The translations under genes and the position numbers were made by a program. A DNA stretch of 64,000 nt from Escallonia rubra (taxonomy: Eukaryota; Streptophyta; Magnoliopsida; Escalloniales; Escalloniaceae). The notes under the pieces were generated by a model. It ran no database searches. It was given only the letters and a program-made list of their open reading frames with translations, and was not told the DNA's origin. Shown piece after piece: positions 1-12,099 of the stretch. Each line of letters opens with the position of its first letter. Within the stretch, counting starts at the first letter, position 1. The stretch covers positions 186,001 through 250,000 of the forward strand of contig JAVXUO010002997.1 of the NCBI GenBank assembly GCA_033065855.1, read 5' to 3'.

Positions 1-480
1 TCTCTCATCTCTCTATTGTAATAGAGCTTCATTTGTACTCATTTCCTTTCAAGAGGGTTTCTTTGTACACAATTGATCTTTGTAAAAAGATTGCGATCAA
101 GGCTTGGGTTTGTCAAGTCTTGGGTGAGCTTTGTGGATTCAAGGCTTGTGCTTGGTATGGGGATATCACCAAGTGTTGTAAGGGTTTTGATCTTGACCTG
201 GAAGAAGATTGTTGCTAGTGGATTCTAGTGCTCTTGCAAGGGACTTCCTTGAAGAGGTGGACGTAGGCTTGAGGGTAGTTCAAGCCGAACCATTTAAATC
301 TCATTGTCAAGTATCTCTAACTCAATCTCTTTATTTATTACTCTACAATTGCTTGAGATTGTGTAGTTAGCATCTTCATTGAAGTATTACTTGGTTTGAT
401 TGAGTTTCATGATTGTTGCTTAGTTTAAATTCCCCATTATATTTCAAAAACCCTATTCACCCCCCTCTAGGGTTATTTTA
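1..480 (+). repeat. Possible 3' part of a Ty1/copia LTR
   Basis: No reading frame here is convincing. The stretch near 455-475 (CACCCCCCTCTAGGGTTAT) resembles the sequence often found at the 3' end of plant copia LTRs, just before the primer-binding site. No clean primer-binding site follows: TTGGTTTCAATG is a poor match to the initiator-Met tRNA complement. This is pattern memory only, and the 5' end lies outside the window. Confidence 0.3.
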
Positions 481-1305
481 TTGGTTTCAATGTTAGTATA
501 ATTTATATGCTTGTTGCGATTTTTTTCTTCTGAATACAATGTATGAGACCCATCAAGAAAAATTCGTAATTTTTTAGCATGTTATTATGAAAAATAATTA
601 TATGTTTTTGTTCCCCTATGCTTTGATGAACTCCATAAAATTTCATGATTATTGGATGCATGGTTTGTGAGAAATCACGATTTTATTTTAAAAAACAACT
701 GTGGGTTTTTCGACTTTTTGGGCTCACATTTGGAGCATTATATCCAGTTTTTATCATGATCGGCTGTTACAAAATTAATCTATGTCGCATAAGCTTTTCA
801 ACGATATATGTCACGCATTATTTGGCTTAAAAACGAGAGAGATATGACATCCAGAAGTTGGCCTCCCGGCATGGCGACGCCTGAAAAATTAGGGTTTCTG
901 GGAAAGAAGATGAACAATAAGTTTTTGTCAAACCCACTCGCGGTAACGGCGTACCTGCCACCTAGAGGCCTCTGATGCCCAATCTGAGTGCACCAATGAA
1001 CTCAGAAGACCCAAATTAAAGGGGTTATGAAATTCACGAACACCAAAAACCATCGGAGGGCGGCCGCCGCCGCAAGCACCACAAGGCCATGCACCCACGT
1101 GGCATGACACCTCATCCACCCGTGAAGTGCATGAGGCACGTGCAGGATCTCCCAGAAGCGCGTGTAGGCGCGTGAAGCACGTGAAGTGCATGTTGCCTTC
1201 CCCACGTGCAGTGGTGGCGCGTGTAAGCTGCTTAATGGTGGTTTTTGGGCACCGCCGGCAAGTGGAGTTTTTGCTTGGCTTTTTGAGTTTTTCTGTGAAA
1301 TCAAA

Positions 1306-1440
1306 TTAACCTTTTATACCCTCTGTGTGTATTTTGTTTAATTTTTAAACGACTTTTTCTAAAGAAATTAGTTTAAAAAAAAAGCTTGTTTTTATACACA
1401 CATAATTTTTCTTTAATTCCAGAGGGTATATTAGGGTTAA
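1306..1440. mobile_element. Small fold-back (MITE-like) element
   Basis: The segment begins TTAACCTTTTATACCCTCTG and its reverse complement begins TTAACCCTAATATACCCTCTG, so the ends are imperfect inverted repeats. The inner arms (GTGTGTAT and ATACACAC, then A/T-rich stretches) also pair. The size of about 135 bp and absence of coding capacity fit a MITE. TTAA stands at both edges and could be a target duplication or part of the repeat, so the superfamily is not assigned. Confidence 0.4.
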
Positions 1441-2129
1441 CTTTACTATTTGTCATCTTTTAAGAATTATCTATCATTTTTGGGATATTTGTGAGTATTT
1501 TTGTGGTCCCAAAAACATGAATAATGCGCAAATATTAATTTTTGCACTTCGTTGGCAGAAATAAATATTTTGGAGAGTTATATGACATAGATAAATTATG
1601 TCTTATTTGTTACATGCTTGCCTTGATTTGCGTTATGATTTATATTTTTTGGGCTTTGGTAAGCCCACACTTTTTAAAACCCAATTTCAAGGCCTTCGCG
1701 CCCATTTTCCTTGGAAGGAGGATGTGGCCTATTCATCCATTTAATTTCCCTTTAAATTATTATTTAAGCATGCTAGTTTTAAGTTAAATGGATGGATATT
1801 AGATTGATATTCTAAATAAACTTATGTGTTTACTTTTGTTTTAAGTTATTAGAATGCCAATAGGGCTCAATGGAGTACTTGCACACTTCGTTATATGGTG
1901 CAATTTTTATATTGTTCTAAATTATCATGTGGATGATTTATTACATTGTGGGTTATATGATGAAATTTATTGCGAAAATTTACTTCGAAAATATTTTTCC
2001 CAACTCACATACATGGGAGATGATTACGAACTTAGCAAATTTTTGATTTCATGATGTGAGGAAGGATAATATTTTTCATTTGATTTTTTTGAAATAAATA
2101 GAAGGATGTAAAAGTAATGTATTTTCCTT

Positions 2130-2995
2130 GTGCAAACTAATGTAGTGAATAGAATGTCCACCAAGAATGTCATAGCCAATCTCGTTATGGGTGTGAAACT
2201 TAATGGAGATAATTATGATGTTTGTAACAAAAAGATGAAATTCATGCTGAATGAACAAGAGCTCGAGAAGCACTTGACTGAAGAGATAGTCGCGCCCACT
2301 AAGAGGCAATCCCTAAGAGACCACGCTGCCTACCAGAAGTAGAATGAGAAAGATCGTAGTGCACGCTACACCTTGTTGAGCAACTTGCAAAATGACCTAG
2401 TTGGGCAGCTTGATGAACTTCCAACTTGCAAAGCTTCATGGGATCAGCTCAAGTTCTCTTTTGATAGAACCTCAACTACACGGCTTCGTAGCCTTGTGAT
2501 CAAGTTTGAGGAGTACACAAAAGACGCTAAGCATACCATGAATGAAAATCTAAGGGTGATGTCCAATATGATTGGTAAGCTAAGGGATGCTGGCCATGCG
2601 CTCATAGATGAGTAGCAAGTCAGAGTTGTCATAAGGTCCATTCCTGCCTCATGGGCCAATATGAAACAGATATTGACTCATAGTGAAAACATCAAGAACT
2701 TTTCTGATGTTTCACAGCATGTCATCCTTGAGGCTGAGACTCGAGATGCTGACAAGACCTTTACTTATGTCGCCCAAGAGGGATCACGTAATGCAAATGA
2801 CAAGCATGGAAGACAAAGTAAGAAAGGGAAGAAAAACGAGGCTAGCACTTATGTGCCAAAGGAAGGGAAAATAAAGAAATGCAAGAGAGGAAAACGTGGT
2901 GGGAAAAAGGATTTGTCTAAAGTCAAATGCTTCAACTGTCAACAGAAATGACACTTCGCTCGTGATTGCACTGAGCCGAAGAAGGTACCTTCTGA
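2130..2995 (+). pseudogene. gag: Copia gag relic with zinc knuckle
   Basis: Structural nucleocapsid protein of the retrotransposon. The N-terminal part has the copia gag signature LNGDNYDV at about 2200 (usually LNGxNYxxW), followed by helical gag sequence. A lysine-rich segment at 2810-2920 leads into a CX2CX4HX4C zinc knuckle at about 2928-2972. The codon just before its histidine is TGA (2949-2951). Two more stops interrupt the frame at 2341 and 2613. All are consistent with single-base decay of an old copy. Confidence 0.85.
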
Positions 2996-3044
2996 ATCTC
3001 TCTCTCTCAGTTATATGTTTCCTCACATTTGATGGTTGCTCATT

Positions 3045-3412
3045 CCTAACCTGTGTGGTTTGTGGATACATGTGCAACAAAATATGTAGCACGTGATCGA
3101 TAGGGGTTTGTAGATTATCACTGGATTCCAATGGGAAGCAAACATATCTTCATGGGAAACAATAGCTCCGAGAAGGTGCTAGGGATTGGTTCTTACCAGC
3201 TCAAGTTGCGCATTGGGCGCACGTTGCTTCTTGAGGATGTGCGATATGCACCAACTGTTCTACTTAATCTACTTTTAGTTACTGCTTTATTAGACAATGG
3301 TTTTTCCTTCAATTTTAGGGGTAATAAATTGGACATTTTTTTGGATGATGTTTTGTTCAGACATGGTTTTCGCATGGATAGTCTTTTTCAATTGGATTTA
3401 ATTGATTCTTAG
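3045..3412 (+). pseudogene. Copia aspartic protease relic
   Basis: Part of the pol polyprotein that would cleave Gag-Pol. Translation from about 3050 gives a W-F-V-D-T-C-A-T box, where active copia proteases have D-S/T-G-A. The glycine of the catalytic triad is therefore lost. The following 3131-3412 frame (MGSKHIFMGNN start, GIGSYQL, LEDVRYAP) matches the usual copia protease C-terminal region and ends in a stop before the gag-pre-integrase domain. Stops near 3095-3115 split the domain. Confidence 0.8.
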
Positions 3413-3427
3413 TCCTCTTATTCTTAT

Positions 3428-4713
3428 GTGATGAATGATAATATTTTGAATGATTCTACCACCTGGCATGCAAGACTGGGCCACATAGGCCAAGATAGAA
3501 TGACTCGTTTGGCTAGAAAAGGTATTTTGGGCCCACTCGCAAAAGTCAATCTACAGGCATGTGAGGCATGTTTGGCCGGTAAAGCATGCAGGAAGCCTTT
3601 TGGAAAGGCTGTGAGAACAACTCAGCCACTTGAGCTAGTTCACTCTGACATATGTGGACCTATGAGTGTAAAGGCACGCCATGACGCCTCTTATTTCCTT
3701 ACACTGATAGACGATTATACGTGATATGGTTATGTGTATCTGATATCTCACCGCTATGAAGCTTTGGATTATTTCAAATGCTTTATAGCAGAGGTTGAGA
3801 ATCAGAAAGAGAAGAGTTTAAAAACTCTTCGCACTGACCAGGGACGCGAATATTTGTCTGATCACTTCAAAACGTTTTGTGAGGAAAAAGGGATACGCAG
3901 GCAACTTACTATTCCTAATACTCCACGACAAAATGGTGTTGTGGAAAAAAGGAATAAAACATTGTTAGATATGGTTAGGTCTATGATGGAGCAAGCAAAC
4001 CTTCCAATATCCTTTTGGGGGATACCCTTTTGACTGCAGCCTATATACTTAATCGTGTACCTTCACAATCAGTAAAATCCACCCCATATGAGCTTTGGAA
4101 TGGCCAAAAGCCAAATTTGGATAACTTGCGCCCATGGGGCTCAGCAAGTTATGTTCACAATACTTCTCATAAGTATGGGAAACTAGGGCCTAGAGCTAAA
4201 AAGAGTATCTTCTTAAGGTATTCTGAAAACTCTAAAGGCTATGTGATATATGGTGAACATCCAAATGGTGGAAGGACTGAAATAGAGTCTCGTGATGTCG
4301 ATTTCATAGAGCGTCATTTTCCTAGCATTGGAGAGGCAAGTAAGAATCTTGACCTCTATGAGTTAGAGGAGGTTGAAGCCACTTTACCATCTCCAAGCGA
4401 AGGTGGGGAATTAGTTCCTCATCCGGTTGTCGCTGAAAATAGTATAAGTGACCCTCGACCTAGTGAGAGCATCCCAGATAGTGGGAGCACATCACCAGGA
4501 CCATTAGGTCAACAAGATTCTCAACTGCGTAGAGGTGCACGAGGAAGAGTTCCACGTCGTTGTTTTGAGATTGATGAAAAAATTCTTATATGCACTCCAA
4601 TTGATGAAGATGAGCTTACTTCTGTGGAAGAAGCCTTATCTTCATCTGCTAGTAATGAGTGGATGGCTGTAATGAAGGATGAGTTGAGCTCAATGGAGAA
4701 GAATCAGGTCTAG
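3428..4713 (+). pseudogene. Copia gag-pre-integrase and integrase relic
   Basis: The gag-pre-integrase HHCC region is visible (TWHARLGH at about 3460, CEACLAGK near 3560). The integrase core follows with HSDICGP (about 3640), FLTLIDDYT (3690), LRTDQGREYLS (about 3825) and TPRQNGVVEKRN (about 3920), so the D, D and E catalytic positions are recognisable. A TGA interrupts the core just after DDYT (3722-3724). A one-base change in the G run at about 4015-4020 shifts frame between the SFWG and LLTAAYILNRVP parts. The C-terminal linker runs to a TAG at 4711 where tryptophan is expected. Confidence 0.9.
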
Positions 4714-4716
4714 AAG

Positions 4717-6156
4717 TTGGTTGACCTTCCGCCAAGGCGCAAGACTGTTGGAAACAAGTGGGTTTTAAGAGTCAAGTGCAAGGCATATGGGTCAATTGAC
4801 AAGTATAAGGCACGTCTTGTAGCGAAAGGCTATACCCAACAGTGGGGTGTGGACTATGAAGACACATTCTCCCCGGTGGTAAGATTTACTTCAATTTGCC
4901 TGATCCTAGCTATTGTCACCTAGCAGGATTTATAATTTTTTCATATGGATGTTAAGACTGCGTTTCTCAATGGAGAACTAGACGAAGAGATTTATATGAC
5001 TCAACCTGAGGGTTTTGAAGTCAGGAGACATGAGCGCAAAGCTTTCCGGCTCAAACATTTTATATATGGTCTCAAACAATCGTCTAGGCAGTGGTACTTT
5101 AGGTTTCATCATGCCATTATCTCTATAGGTTATGAAATGATTGAACAAGACCATTGCGTTTACGTAAAATGATCTAAGAAAAGTAGGATGATCCTTTCTT
5201 TGTATGTGGATGACATTCTTTTAGCTGGGAATGACATGAGTTCCATTGTCGCCACTAAGCAGTGGTTGTCCTCAACTTTTGAGATGAAGGACATGGGAGA
5301 AGCTAATTATGTGCTCGCCGTAAATATCATACGTGATCGTCCAAAGAGACTTCTCGGTTTGTCTCAAGAGACATTCATTAAGAATGTCATTGAACGATTT
5401 CGTATGCATAACTCAAAACCCATAGACACTCCAATGGACAAGGTGTGTACTTTAAGCACAGACCAATCCCCAAACAATGATGAGGAAAAAAAACGGATAT
5501 CCAAAGTGCCTTACGCGGCTGCAGTAGGGAGTCTGATGTACGTTATGATGTGTACGCATCCAGACATTTGCTATGCCGAAGGAATGGTGAGTCGTTATCA
5601 GAGTAATCCTAGACCCACTCATTAAAATGCGGTGAAGAGGATTCTTTGATACTTACGTGGAACCGCTGATCTCGTCCTGTGTTATCATGGTGGAGACTTG
5701 AGACTGAGAAGATACAACGATGCTTATTGGGGCATTGATAGAGATGAACGTACCTCCACTTTAGGTGGAGCTATCTCTTGGTGCAGTAAGAAACAGACTT
5801 GCATCGCCCTATCCACGATGGAGTCGGAGTATGTTGCTTGTTCAGTAGCAGTCCAGGAAGATGTTTGGTTGAGGTCATTCATACAGGTTCTAGAGGTTAC
5901 AACTCATGTAGACGAGGCTGTCATTGTTCACTGTGACAATACAGCTGCCCTAGATTTTGTAAAGGACTCCAAATATCATGGGAATGCCAAACACATAGGC
6001 CTTCGTTATCACTTCATTAGAACTTTAGCTGCGCAAGGATAGGTGACCATGAAGCATATACCTACTGGCAGAATGGTGGCTGATCCTTTGACCAAGCCTA
6101 TTGCTAGAGATGTTTTCCTTTCTCACATTAGGAGTATGGGACTACGTAGGGTTTGA
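4717..6156 (+). pseudogene. Copia reverse transcriptase and RNase H relic
   Basis: Reverse transcriptase motifs in order: NKWVLRVK (about 4755), [11 protein letters not shown] (4808), DYEDTFSPV (4852), MDVKTAFLNGELDEEIY (4945), and the catalytic YVDD box at 5203-5214. RNase H follows with STMESEYVA near 5813 and a HCDNTAAL motif near 5930. Stops fall at 4921, 5170, 5623 and 6040, and the piece between about 5625 and 5698 is also broken. The polyprotein would be about 1,300 residues if intact, a normal copia length. The close spacing of domains shows that decay was mostly by point mutation. Confidence 0.92.
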
Positions 6157-6159
6157 TAT

Positions 6160-7330
6160 GTTTCTTATGGCATCTCATGTACTTGACATTATTTATTATA
6201 TTTTTCATTCCTTGATTTGAATTTTATTTTGGAATGAATGGATAATCTTTGTGATTACATATACATCCTTATTGAGAGTGTCACCAGACTTGAATTGACC
6301 CACTCACACGGGGTAATTCGCCTTGGCGCTAAGATAGCGAGCAAGATGAGACATAATTGTCTTAGGCGCCAACAAGGGCGAATAAGATGATACAGCTAGT
6401 GATGCAAACATGTCGCCTTAGTTGGAGCTAAGATAAGACCTAAAAAGATAGGTCGATCATAGAGTATCTCCACAACTCTATGTAGCATGTTTACAGCCGA
6501 ATATGAGATTTCAGGCAAGCACTATGAGAGTGACTGGGCTCAAAAACTCAGGTTAGGCGCTTGTACAGCGACTAGACTCAAATTCGTATGACTTATTTTA
6601 TTATACATTTATGTGACACCCCCTTGCGGGTTATGCCATAACATGCAAATCATACTGCATGTGCTAACTGCAGACCGACAGTGGGAGTGATGAATGAATC
6701 CTTGCTTCGTTACTGTGTGAGCCACTTGGATCGAAATATTTTTTGATCCTATGTAATAGCCTTTTCACCTTAGACTATGTCATGAAGAGGATACTCAATG
6801 TCGCTACTTTAGTATATACCCTTGGATCATGTATGATGCGGTCTCGCGGGGCATGTCTAGGAAAGCGGTTGGGTCTAATTAGAATGACATGAGGGCTTTG
6901 GAAAGAAAGTTCAATATTACACCATGTTGTGTGATTCATAGCCCGGGCGACTTTACGACTTTCATTTCGATATGAGTCATGAATATATAACATATAAGAG
7001 GTTTAACACTGTTCACTATGAGGGATTTGAAAGTGTTTAATCTGGTGTAGTTGAACTATCTGAGGTACAGACGAGATTTTTTGGAGTGATGTATTGTGTT
7101 AGTTTGGTGATAACTTAATACAATACTCCTCAACTGGACATCCTTTCTCGTAGGTCGCACGTTCCATTTCCTGTATGAGGAGATGAACGAACAAGAGATA
7201 AGGAGGGACTGCACGATTTATTTGCCCTGTGTTTAGGTGAGTGGGAGCTGTTAATAAATTGGCCTGATATCCAACAGTAATGATCTAGCAAAACCCGGAG
7301 TGTCTTACAGTTTAATGGATCCAAACAAAA
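6160..7330 (+). other. 3' non-coding tail of the copia element; no gene seen
   Basis: This stretch has no convincing reading frame. A purine-rich GTGGGAGTGATGAATG at about 6680 could be a polypurine tract, but the expected TG... start of a 3' LTR does not follow clearly. It ends before the LINE fragment. Confidence 0.35.
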
Positions 7331-7429
7331 GAAAAGTCATTGGTGAACATTATTTACTCGCAGACTGAAAAACTAGTTTTAGTTCCACTAATTAATTCCT
7401 CTTTGAGATTCCACTTTCTCAAGTAATGT

Positions 7430-7941
7430 TGATAGTACTATAGATTAGAGAACTAACACGAATGCTGATAATGGGTTTTCTTGTCTAATACCACAATTAT
7501 AATGAATTCATTTAGACGAGGATCCATTTATTAGAACATCATAAAATACTGTAGCGATATACGACATAATTAGCCTGATCCATACAGGATATCTGAATTT
7601 GGTTAGAACAGCGTCAATGAAGTTCATCGTAGCCGATCAAAGGCCTTACTCATGTTATTTTTGAATGCCGTAGAGGCCTTTCTCCCTTATATTTAGTTCG
7701 AAATGCATTTATTATCTTTTGGGCAATGAGAAAATTTACCAATGAGAAGCTTACCTTCAGGAAAGGCATTTTGTGTGCACGAAAATAGTGAAGGCAGAAT
7801 ACAGTTGAGCCTATCAGCAAGCATTTTGGATATAACTTTATAAACAGTGTTGCAAAGACTGAGGGCGAAATCTGAGGGAGTCTGAGGGTTTTTCGCTTCA
7901 GGAGTTATCGTGATATAAGAAAATTGGCCTAAAAAAAGCAT
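7430..7941 (-). pseudogene. LINE (L1-type) reverse transcriptase fragment
   Basis: Fragment of a non-LTR retrotransposon ORF2 reverse transcriptase. Reading minus from 7941, the first block contains NPQTPSDFALSLCNTVYKVISK and ADRLNCILPSLFSCTQNAF. These match the plant L1 motif in which a P-K-V-x-N-P segment precedes S-L-C-N-x-x-Y-K and the L-P-x-L-I-S-x-x-Q-x-A-F box. After a frameshift, the block at about 7660-7430 reads KAFDRL, FIDAVLTKF, WIRLIMSYI, INGS and a G-I-R-Q-x-x-P-L-S box, the next L1 motifs in correct order. The catalytic F-A-D-D box lies beyond the preserved part. 5'-truncated, with stops and frameshifts. Confidence 0.85.
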
Positions 7942-8419
7942 ATATCCAGATCAGAGGAAATTTAGGATGCCTCTGGTGATACGTGTTTCATAAGTGACCA
8001 ATTTGGTACACCGCAGGGGAAATGTTGTTCGGCCTTAGCATTTAAGAAGAGCTATGCCAAAAAGGGCCACCTTTACTTATTTTCTACTAAAAGGGATGTA
8101 CCAAAAATTGGCTTCTTGGGAAGACAGCCGAGCAAACAATCTAACGATCAAGATTTTGGGAGAGATCTAGACACACTACTTACAAAATCGTAATTATTCA
8201 AATATAACGAATTCTTTTAAGGAGCAGAACATCCTAAACACCACTACAGTTCCAATCAAATATCACTTACATAGACCTTACTAGCCAACATCTGTACGAG
8301 TACAATCTTTCAAAATATAACAAAGTCTATTTAGTCGTCTCTTGCAATCTGTCCAACAATAAATATAAAAGAAAATCCTTCAGAAGAAAACTTCTTACTT
8401 AGCTAGGCGTTATAATCCT

Positions 8420-10495
8420 TTACACAACTCTGAAAACTTGCCGATAACCTGAAAGAAGGGAAAAGGGGTGGAGGGCACAAAGCCCAGTAAAGATAAACCC
8501 ATGCACTCATCCACTGAGTAAAACCATGATATATCGGTAACGGTACTTGGAGTTCATAAGAAACCAAGGTGTGTGGCGAAGACTTAAACCAATGTACTAA
8601 TTTTCAATTCAAAAATCAGATTAGCAGCAAGATCAATTGCTTGTGTCAGTGAAAAATGCAATGTCAAAGTAATGAATTTCCATAAATAACTGCATTGCAG
8701 TGGGTCAAAAGGTTTTATTGTGTTCAAAATGGTACAAAATCAAGTTCAAAACTATTCTTTAAATAGTTCAGATAACAGTATTTTATAACTCAAAAAGACT
8801 CCAGTAAGTTCAATAACACTTCAAAAAAGTTCAAAACATTTTCATATAGATCAGATATCGAAATCCACATATTCAATTATTACAAAGACGAAAACCAGGG
8901 GAGTCATTAAAAAACGTGTCAAACATGGCATCACTGACACATGAGACAAGGTGCAGAAAGTAAGATCATGACCTGTAGCTCATTCATTGAGCTAGCCAAT
9001 GTTCCAATCTACGTGGGTAAGTCAAAAACAGAAAAGTCACATACACTATGACATGACTCACCAGAATATAAAAACATATAGCGAATAAAGGGAGTTGATC
9101 AGTTGACAACATTATCAACATAAGCTAACTTGTCTTGGTTTTTCAGTTTTATTCCATGAGACGTGATCCAGGACAAGAGTAGAGATTCAACAAATAAATG
9201 TATAGGTTCTAAGAAAACTCAAAACATAAAAGGTGAAAAGGACTTCTTACAGTTTTCATATTGTCTAAGATCATCAGGAACTGAAAAGAAGCTATAAGAT
9301 ATACAAGTCAAAATAGGTTGATTTGCAGTGTCAAAACAACAACTTTTGTACTGACCAATAAATTTCAAAACTCAATATTGAATAAATAGAAGGACTCCGA
9401 TAAAATTAAAAATTTTAAGTTAAATAAGACTCATTGAGGATTTTAGGATGTCCAAAATCATCAAAATCTGATGAGAAATAAGAATACTAGAGCAAATTGA
9501 AGTAGACTGATTTACAGTGTCAAAAACAATAAATTATGCACTAACAAACAACTTTCAAAGTAAATTTCGACCACAAAAAAGAAGAATTCTGATAAAAATT
9601 AAAAATACAGAGTTAAAGAATACACTTCAAGGATTTTAGAGTGTTTAAGATCATCAAAAACCAATAAGAAACAAAGGAGATAAAGCAAATAGAAGTTGGC
9701 TAAGTGGAGTTTCCAGAAACACAAGCATAACAATGCTTAGATTTATTTTTAAATCTTAATCAGTTAGATTTCAAGAAAACTGAAAACTACAAGGTTGTAG
9801 TAGACTTTTAAGGTTTTAAGAAACTATAAGAACGCTGAAATTGGACAAAGAAAGAAAAAGATACGGACTCTTAAAATTACTTTAAAAATTAGCAACAAAA
9901 AGATCGCGGATCAAAGTTAAAAATCAAAAGCTAAAAGAACTAGATTAACCAACTTATCGAAATGAATGACAATGTAATTAGGGTTCTAGAGCACCAATGA
10001 ATCCCTCTTGAACAATAAATCAATTGATGAAAGGATCGATAATCAGAATCTAGATGGGATAAATGCATGAGGAAACCCTTATCTCAAAGTAACGAATTTA
10101 CTTAGATCCATCACAAACTTATCCTTGGAACCCCAAAAGTTCTAACTAGGACTTTTTCTCTTTTTCTTCTCCTCTGTCTCTCCATTAACATATCAAGACT
10201 GACATGTCCACCTCATTCTTATATAGTTGCTAATGTAATTATCATATTTTAATATCTTGTCTCATGACATTAGCGGCTAATCCAAGTCAAAATCTATTTT
10301 AATATCTTAAAGTCTTAATCCAAGTCAAAATCTATTTCAATATATTATCTCATTACATTAGCGACTAATAATATGAAATGCTAAATTCGTCACAAAACAG
10401 TTGTCTAAGTTCCTTCCATTTAATTCAGTATCACAATACCATCTGAATTAGTATTTACACAAGTAGCGTAATAAAAAAAAATCTGGGGCGTTACA
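8420..10495 (-). repeat. Long terminal repeat of a minus-strand LTR retrotransposon (outer end uncertain)
   Basis: On the minus strand this starts TGTAACGCCCCAG at 10495, right after a polypurine tract, as expected for a 3' LTR. A short block near 8465-8500 (GGGTGGAGGGCACAAAGCCC) resembles 10708-10735 (GGGTGAGCACCAATTGCCC) in the other LTR. The inner sequence shares a stretch with the LTR at 32914: TATAAG-ATGAGG, GGAGAAGAAAA, CCTAGTTA in the same order. The outer boundary is a guess. The stretch is A/T-rich and contains no gene. Confidence 0.45.
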
Positions 10496-10564
10496 TCCCT
10501 CCCCCCCCACAAATGATTTCATCCTCGATGTGTAAGACCTCATACCTAAGCTCTGATACCAAAC
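10496..10564 (-). mobile_element. 69-bp internal domain with only primer-binding site and polypurine tract
   Basis: On the minus strand, directly after an LTR end (...GGCGTTACA), lies TTGGTATCAGAGCTTAGG. Its first part matches the complement of initiator-Met tRNA (TGGTATCAGAGC). About 30 bp later a purine tract of G and A runs straight into TGTAACGCCCC, the start of the next LTR. No coding capacity remains between the two signals. This could be a minimal TRIM/SMART-type element or a large internal deletion of a longer element. Confidence 0.6.
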
Positions 10565-10790
10565 TGTAACGCCTAAAACCCAAGGGACCGTACACGTCAT
10601 TAAACCAAATCCAAACAGTCTATGACATAACTATTATGATGGTAGAGTAGAGCGTCTAAAATGTTGCAAATATAATTATCTACATCTCAAATACTTAATA
10701 ATGGAAAAACAAATGGGTGAGCACCAATTGCCCAATAAGATATTGAGATTTAGATGCTTCCTTATATAAGGTTAGGGTGATTCTTTTGCC
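10565..10790 (-). repeat. Second LTR copy, truncated
   Basis: The plus strand reads TGTAACGCCTAAAACCC from 10565, which is the reversed end of an LTR next to the primer-binding site. The sequence is recognisable as LTR only for about 200 bp. It then passes into unrelated sequence and the telomere-like repeats. Confidence 0.45.
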
Positions 10791-10854
10791 ACATGTCACC
10801 TTTTGTTTGGTCTTTTCGTGTGAAAGTTACATCATTTTTCATGCCTTTAGGGGC

Positions 10855-11060
10855 TAGGATTTTAAGGTTAAGGTTTGAGATTAAGGGGTTTGGGGGTTTG
10901 GTTTTGGGGTTGGGGATTGGGGGTTTGTGGCTTGGGGATTTAGGGGTTCTGGGTTAGGGCTTGGGGGTTTAGTTATTGGGTTTTGGTTCAGGGTTTTAGG
11001 GTTTTGGATTTAGGGTCCAAGGTTCAGGGTTCAAATGTAGGGTTTAGGGGTTTTTGGTTT
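10855..11060 (+). repeat. Degenerate telomere-like G-rich repeats
   Basis: Many loose copies of TTTAGGG, TTTGGGG, TTAGGG and TTGGGGG run in one direction, mixed with GGTTCAGGG. Plant telomeres are (TTTAGGG)n, so this is an interstitial telomere-like or independent G-rich minisatellite. The strand is strongly G-biased and could form G-quadruplexes. Confidence 0.7.
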
Positions 11061-11628
11061 GGGGGAAAGGCTGAAACTGGTGGGGATCTTGGAAGAGGTT
11101 GGCAAAGGAGGGTTTAACAGTGGTGGTAGACTTGGAGGTGAAGGTGGTGGTGAATGTGGCAGATTCTGTGGCGGAGGACAATATAGAAAATATGAGCAAC
11201 AATTTTAGCGATATGCTGTAAGGGGGATATAGTGTTGGTTGTTCGGAGGTAAAATGAAGGATCATAATATAATTAAATGTATCTAAGAAAACACATATGT
11301 GTGGGGGGCTCTCTCTAGCAAGAGAATCCTCCCATCGATTAACGATGCTTGGTTTTTACGAAAGAACGAAAGAAAATTCGAACGACGTTGTATTTTAACA
11401 ATTTACTCACTTTTCAATGAATAAACATAAATCAAGATTTATTGTTAACATTAGAAATTTCTTATGGACAAGAGCAACCATCAAATAAGGCATTAACATT
11501 TGCCATCATGACTCGCCATATTTCTTACTCCCATCGATAGATGAATTCCCAGTTGAGTAGAAAATATGGGTGATTTGGGACCATTGGTCCCAACCATATA
11601 TGATCGTGGATATACTATTAAATATCCA

Positions 11629-11697
11629 TGTAATATCCCACATCGGATGTGGGATAATTTGTAATTGGCCTTATAAGACCCTGCCCATGAACTCATG
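11629..11697 (+). repeat. Fragment of a short LTR (same family as 24499-24634)
   Basis: This 69-bp piece begins TGTAATATCCCACATCGG and ends CCCATGAACTCATG. It aligns along its whole length with the first 69 bp of the LTR at 24499, with few differences. The homology stops after CTCATG, so this copy is truncated. Confidence 0.6.
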
Positions 11698-12099
11698 TCG
11701 GATGTGGTAAGACACAACTATGCCACCCATTCCACCAAACCTAGCTATCCAGATTACACTTGTGTCATAAATTACAATTTTTGCAAGGCTCCTCCTTATT
11801 CCATCTTTACAACTCCTTACAGAGCCAATGTCTGGAGAGATCGTTTTGTTTTGTTTTCAAGAACAATTTTTAGATTAAACTAAAACAATTTTTAAAAAGT
11901 AATTTTCTGGAGTAAATCTTGTATGCCCCTTAAGATTGCATTTGTAATACACTTGGTCTTTTTTGGTACCTACTTGATCTTCAAGTGAAAAATATTGCAT
12001 TCTACATAACCTTTCAATGCATGTAACCTAAGATGATACTAATCGATCAAACTCAAATTGTCGATGAACCTCATACCAGTTACATATTTGTTAAACATC

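Larger units (their letters stand above)
2100..6160 (+). mobile_element. Decayed Ty1/copia retrotransposon, internal region
   Basis: The order of coding relics is gag, zinc knuckle, aspartic protease, gag-pre-integrase, integrase, reverse transcriptase, RNase H. Integrase upstream of reverse transcriptase is diagnostic of Ty1/copia. The last block ends with a D-P-L-T-K-P-I motif at about 6085-6105, typical of the copia pol C-terminus. At least eight in-frame stops and one frameshift make it inactive. I could not identify flanking LTRs with confidence. The sequence from 1850 to 2130 would be leader, and 6160 to about 7330 a long 3' non-coding tail. Confidence 0.93.

Noticed and set aside
928-1309. 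Overlapping open frames on both strands near 1 kb, rich in His, Ala and Arg
   Set aside because: They come from a GC-rich stretch with repeated CACGTG and GAAGCACGTG motifs. Frames overlap in several phases and none resembles a protein family.
11044-11265. Minus-strand 73-codon frame, Ser/Thr-rich
   Set aside because: It reads through GGTGGTGG-type and telomere-like sequence. The composition explains the frame.
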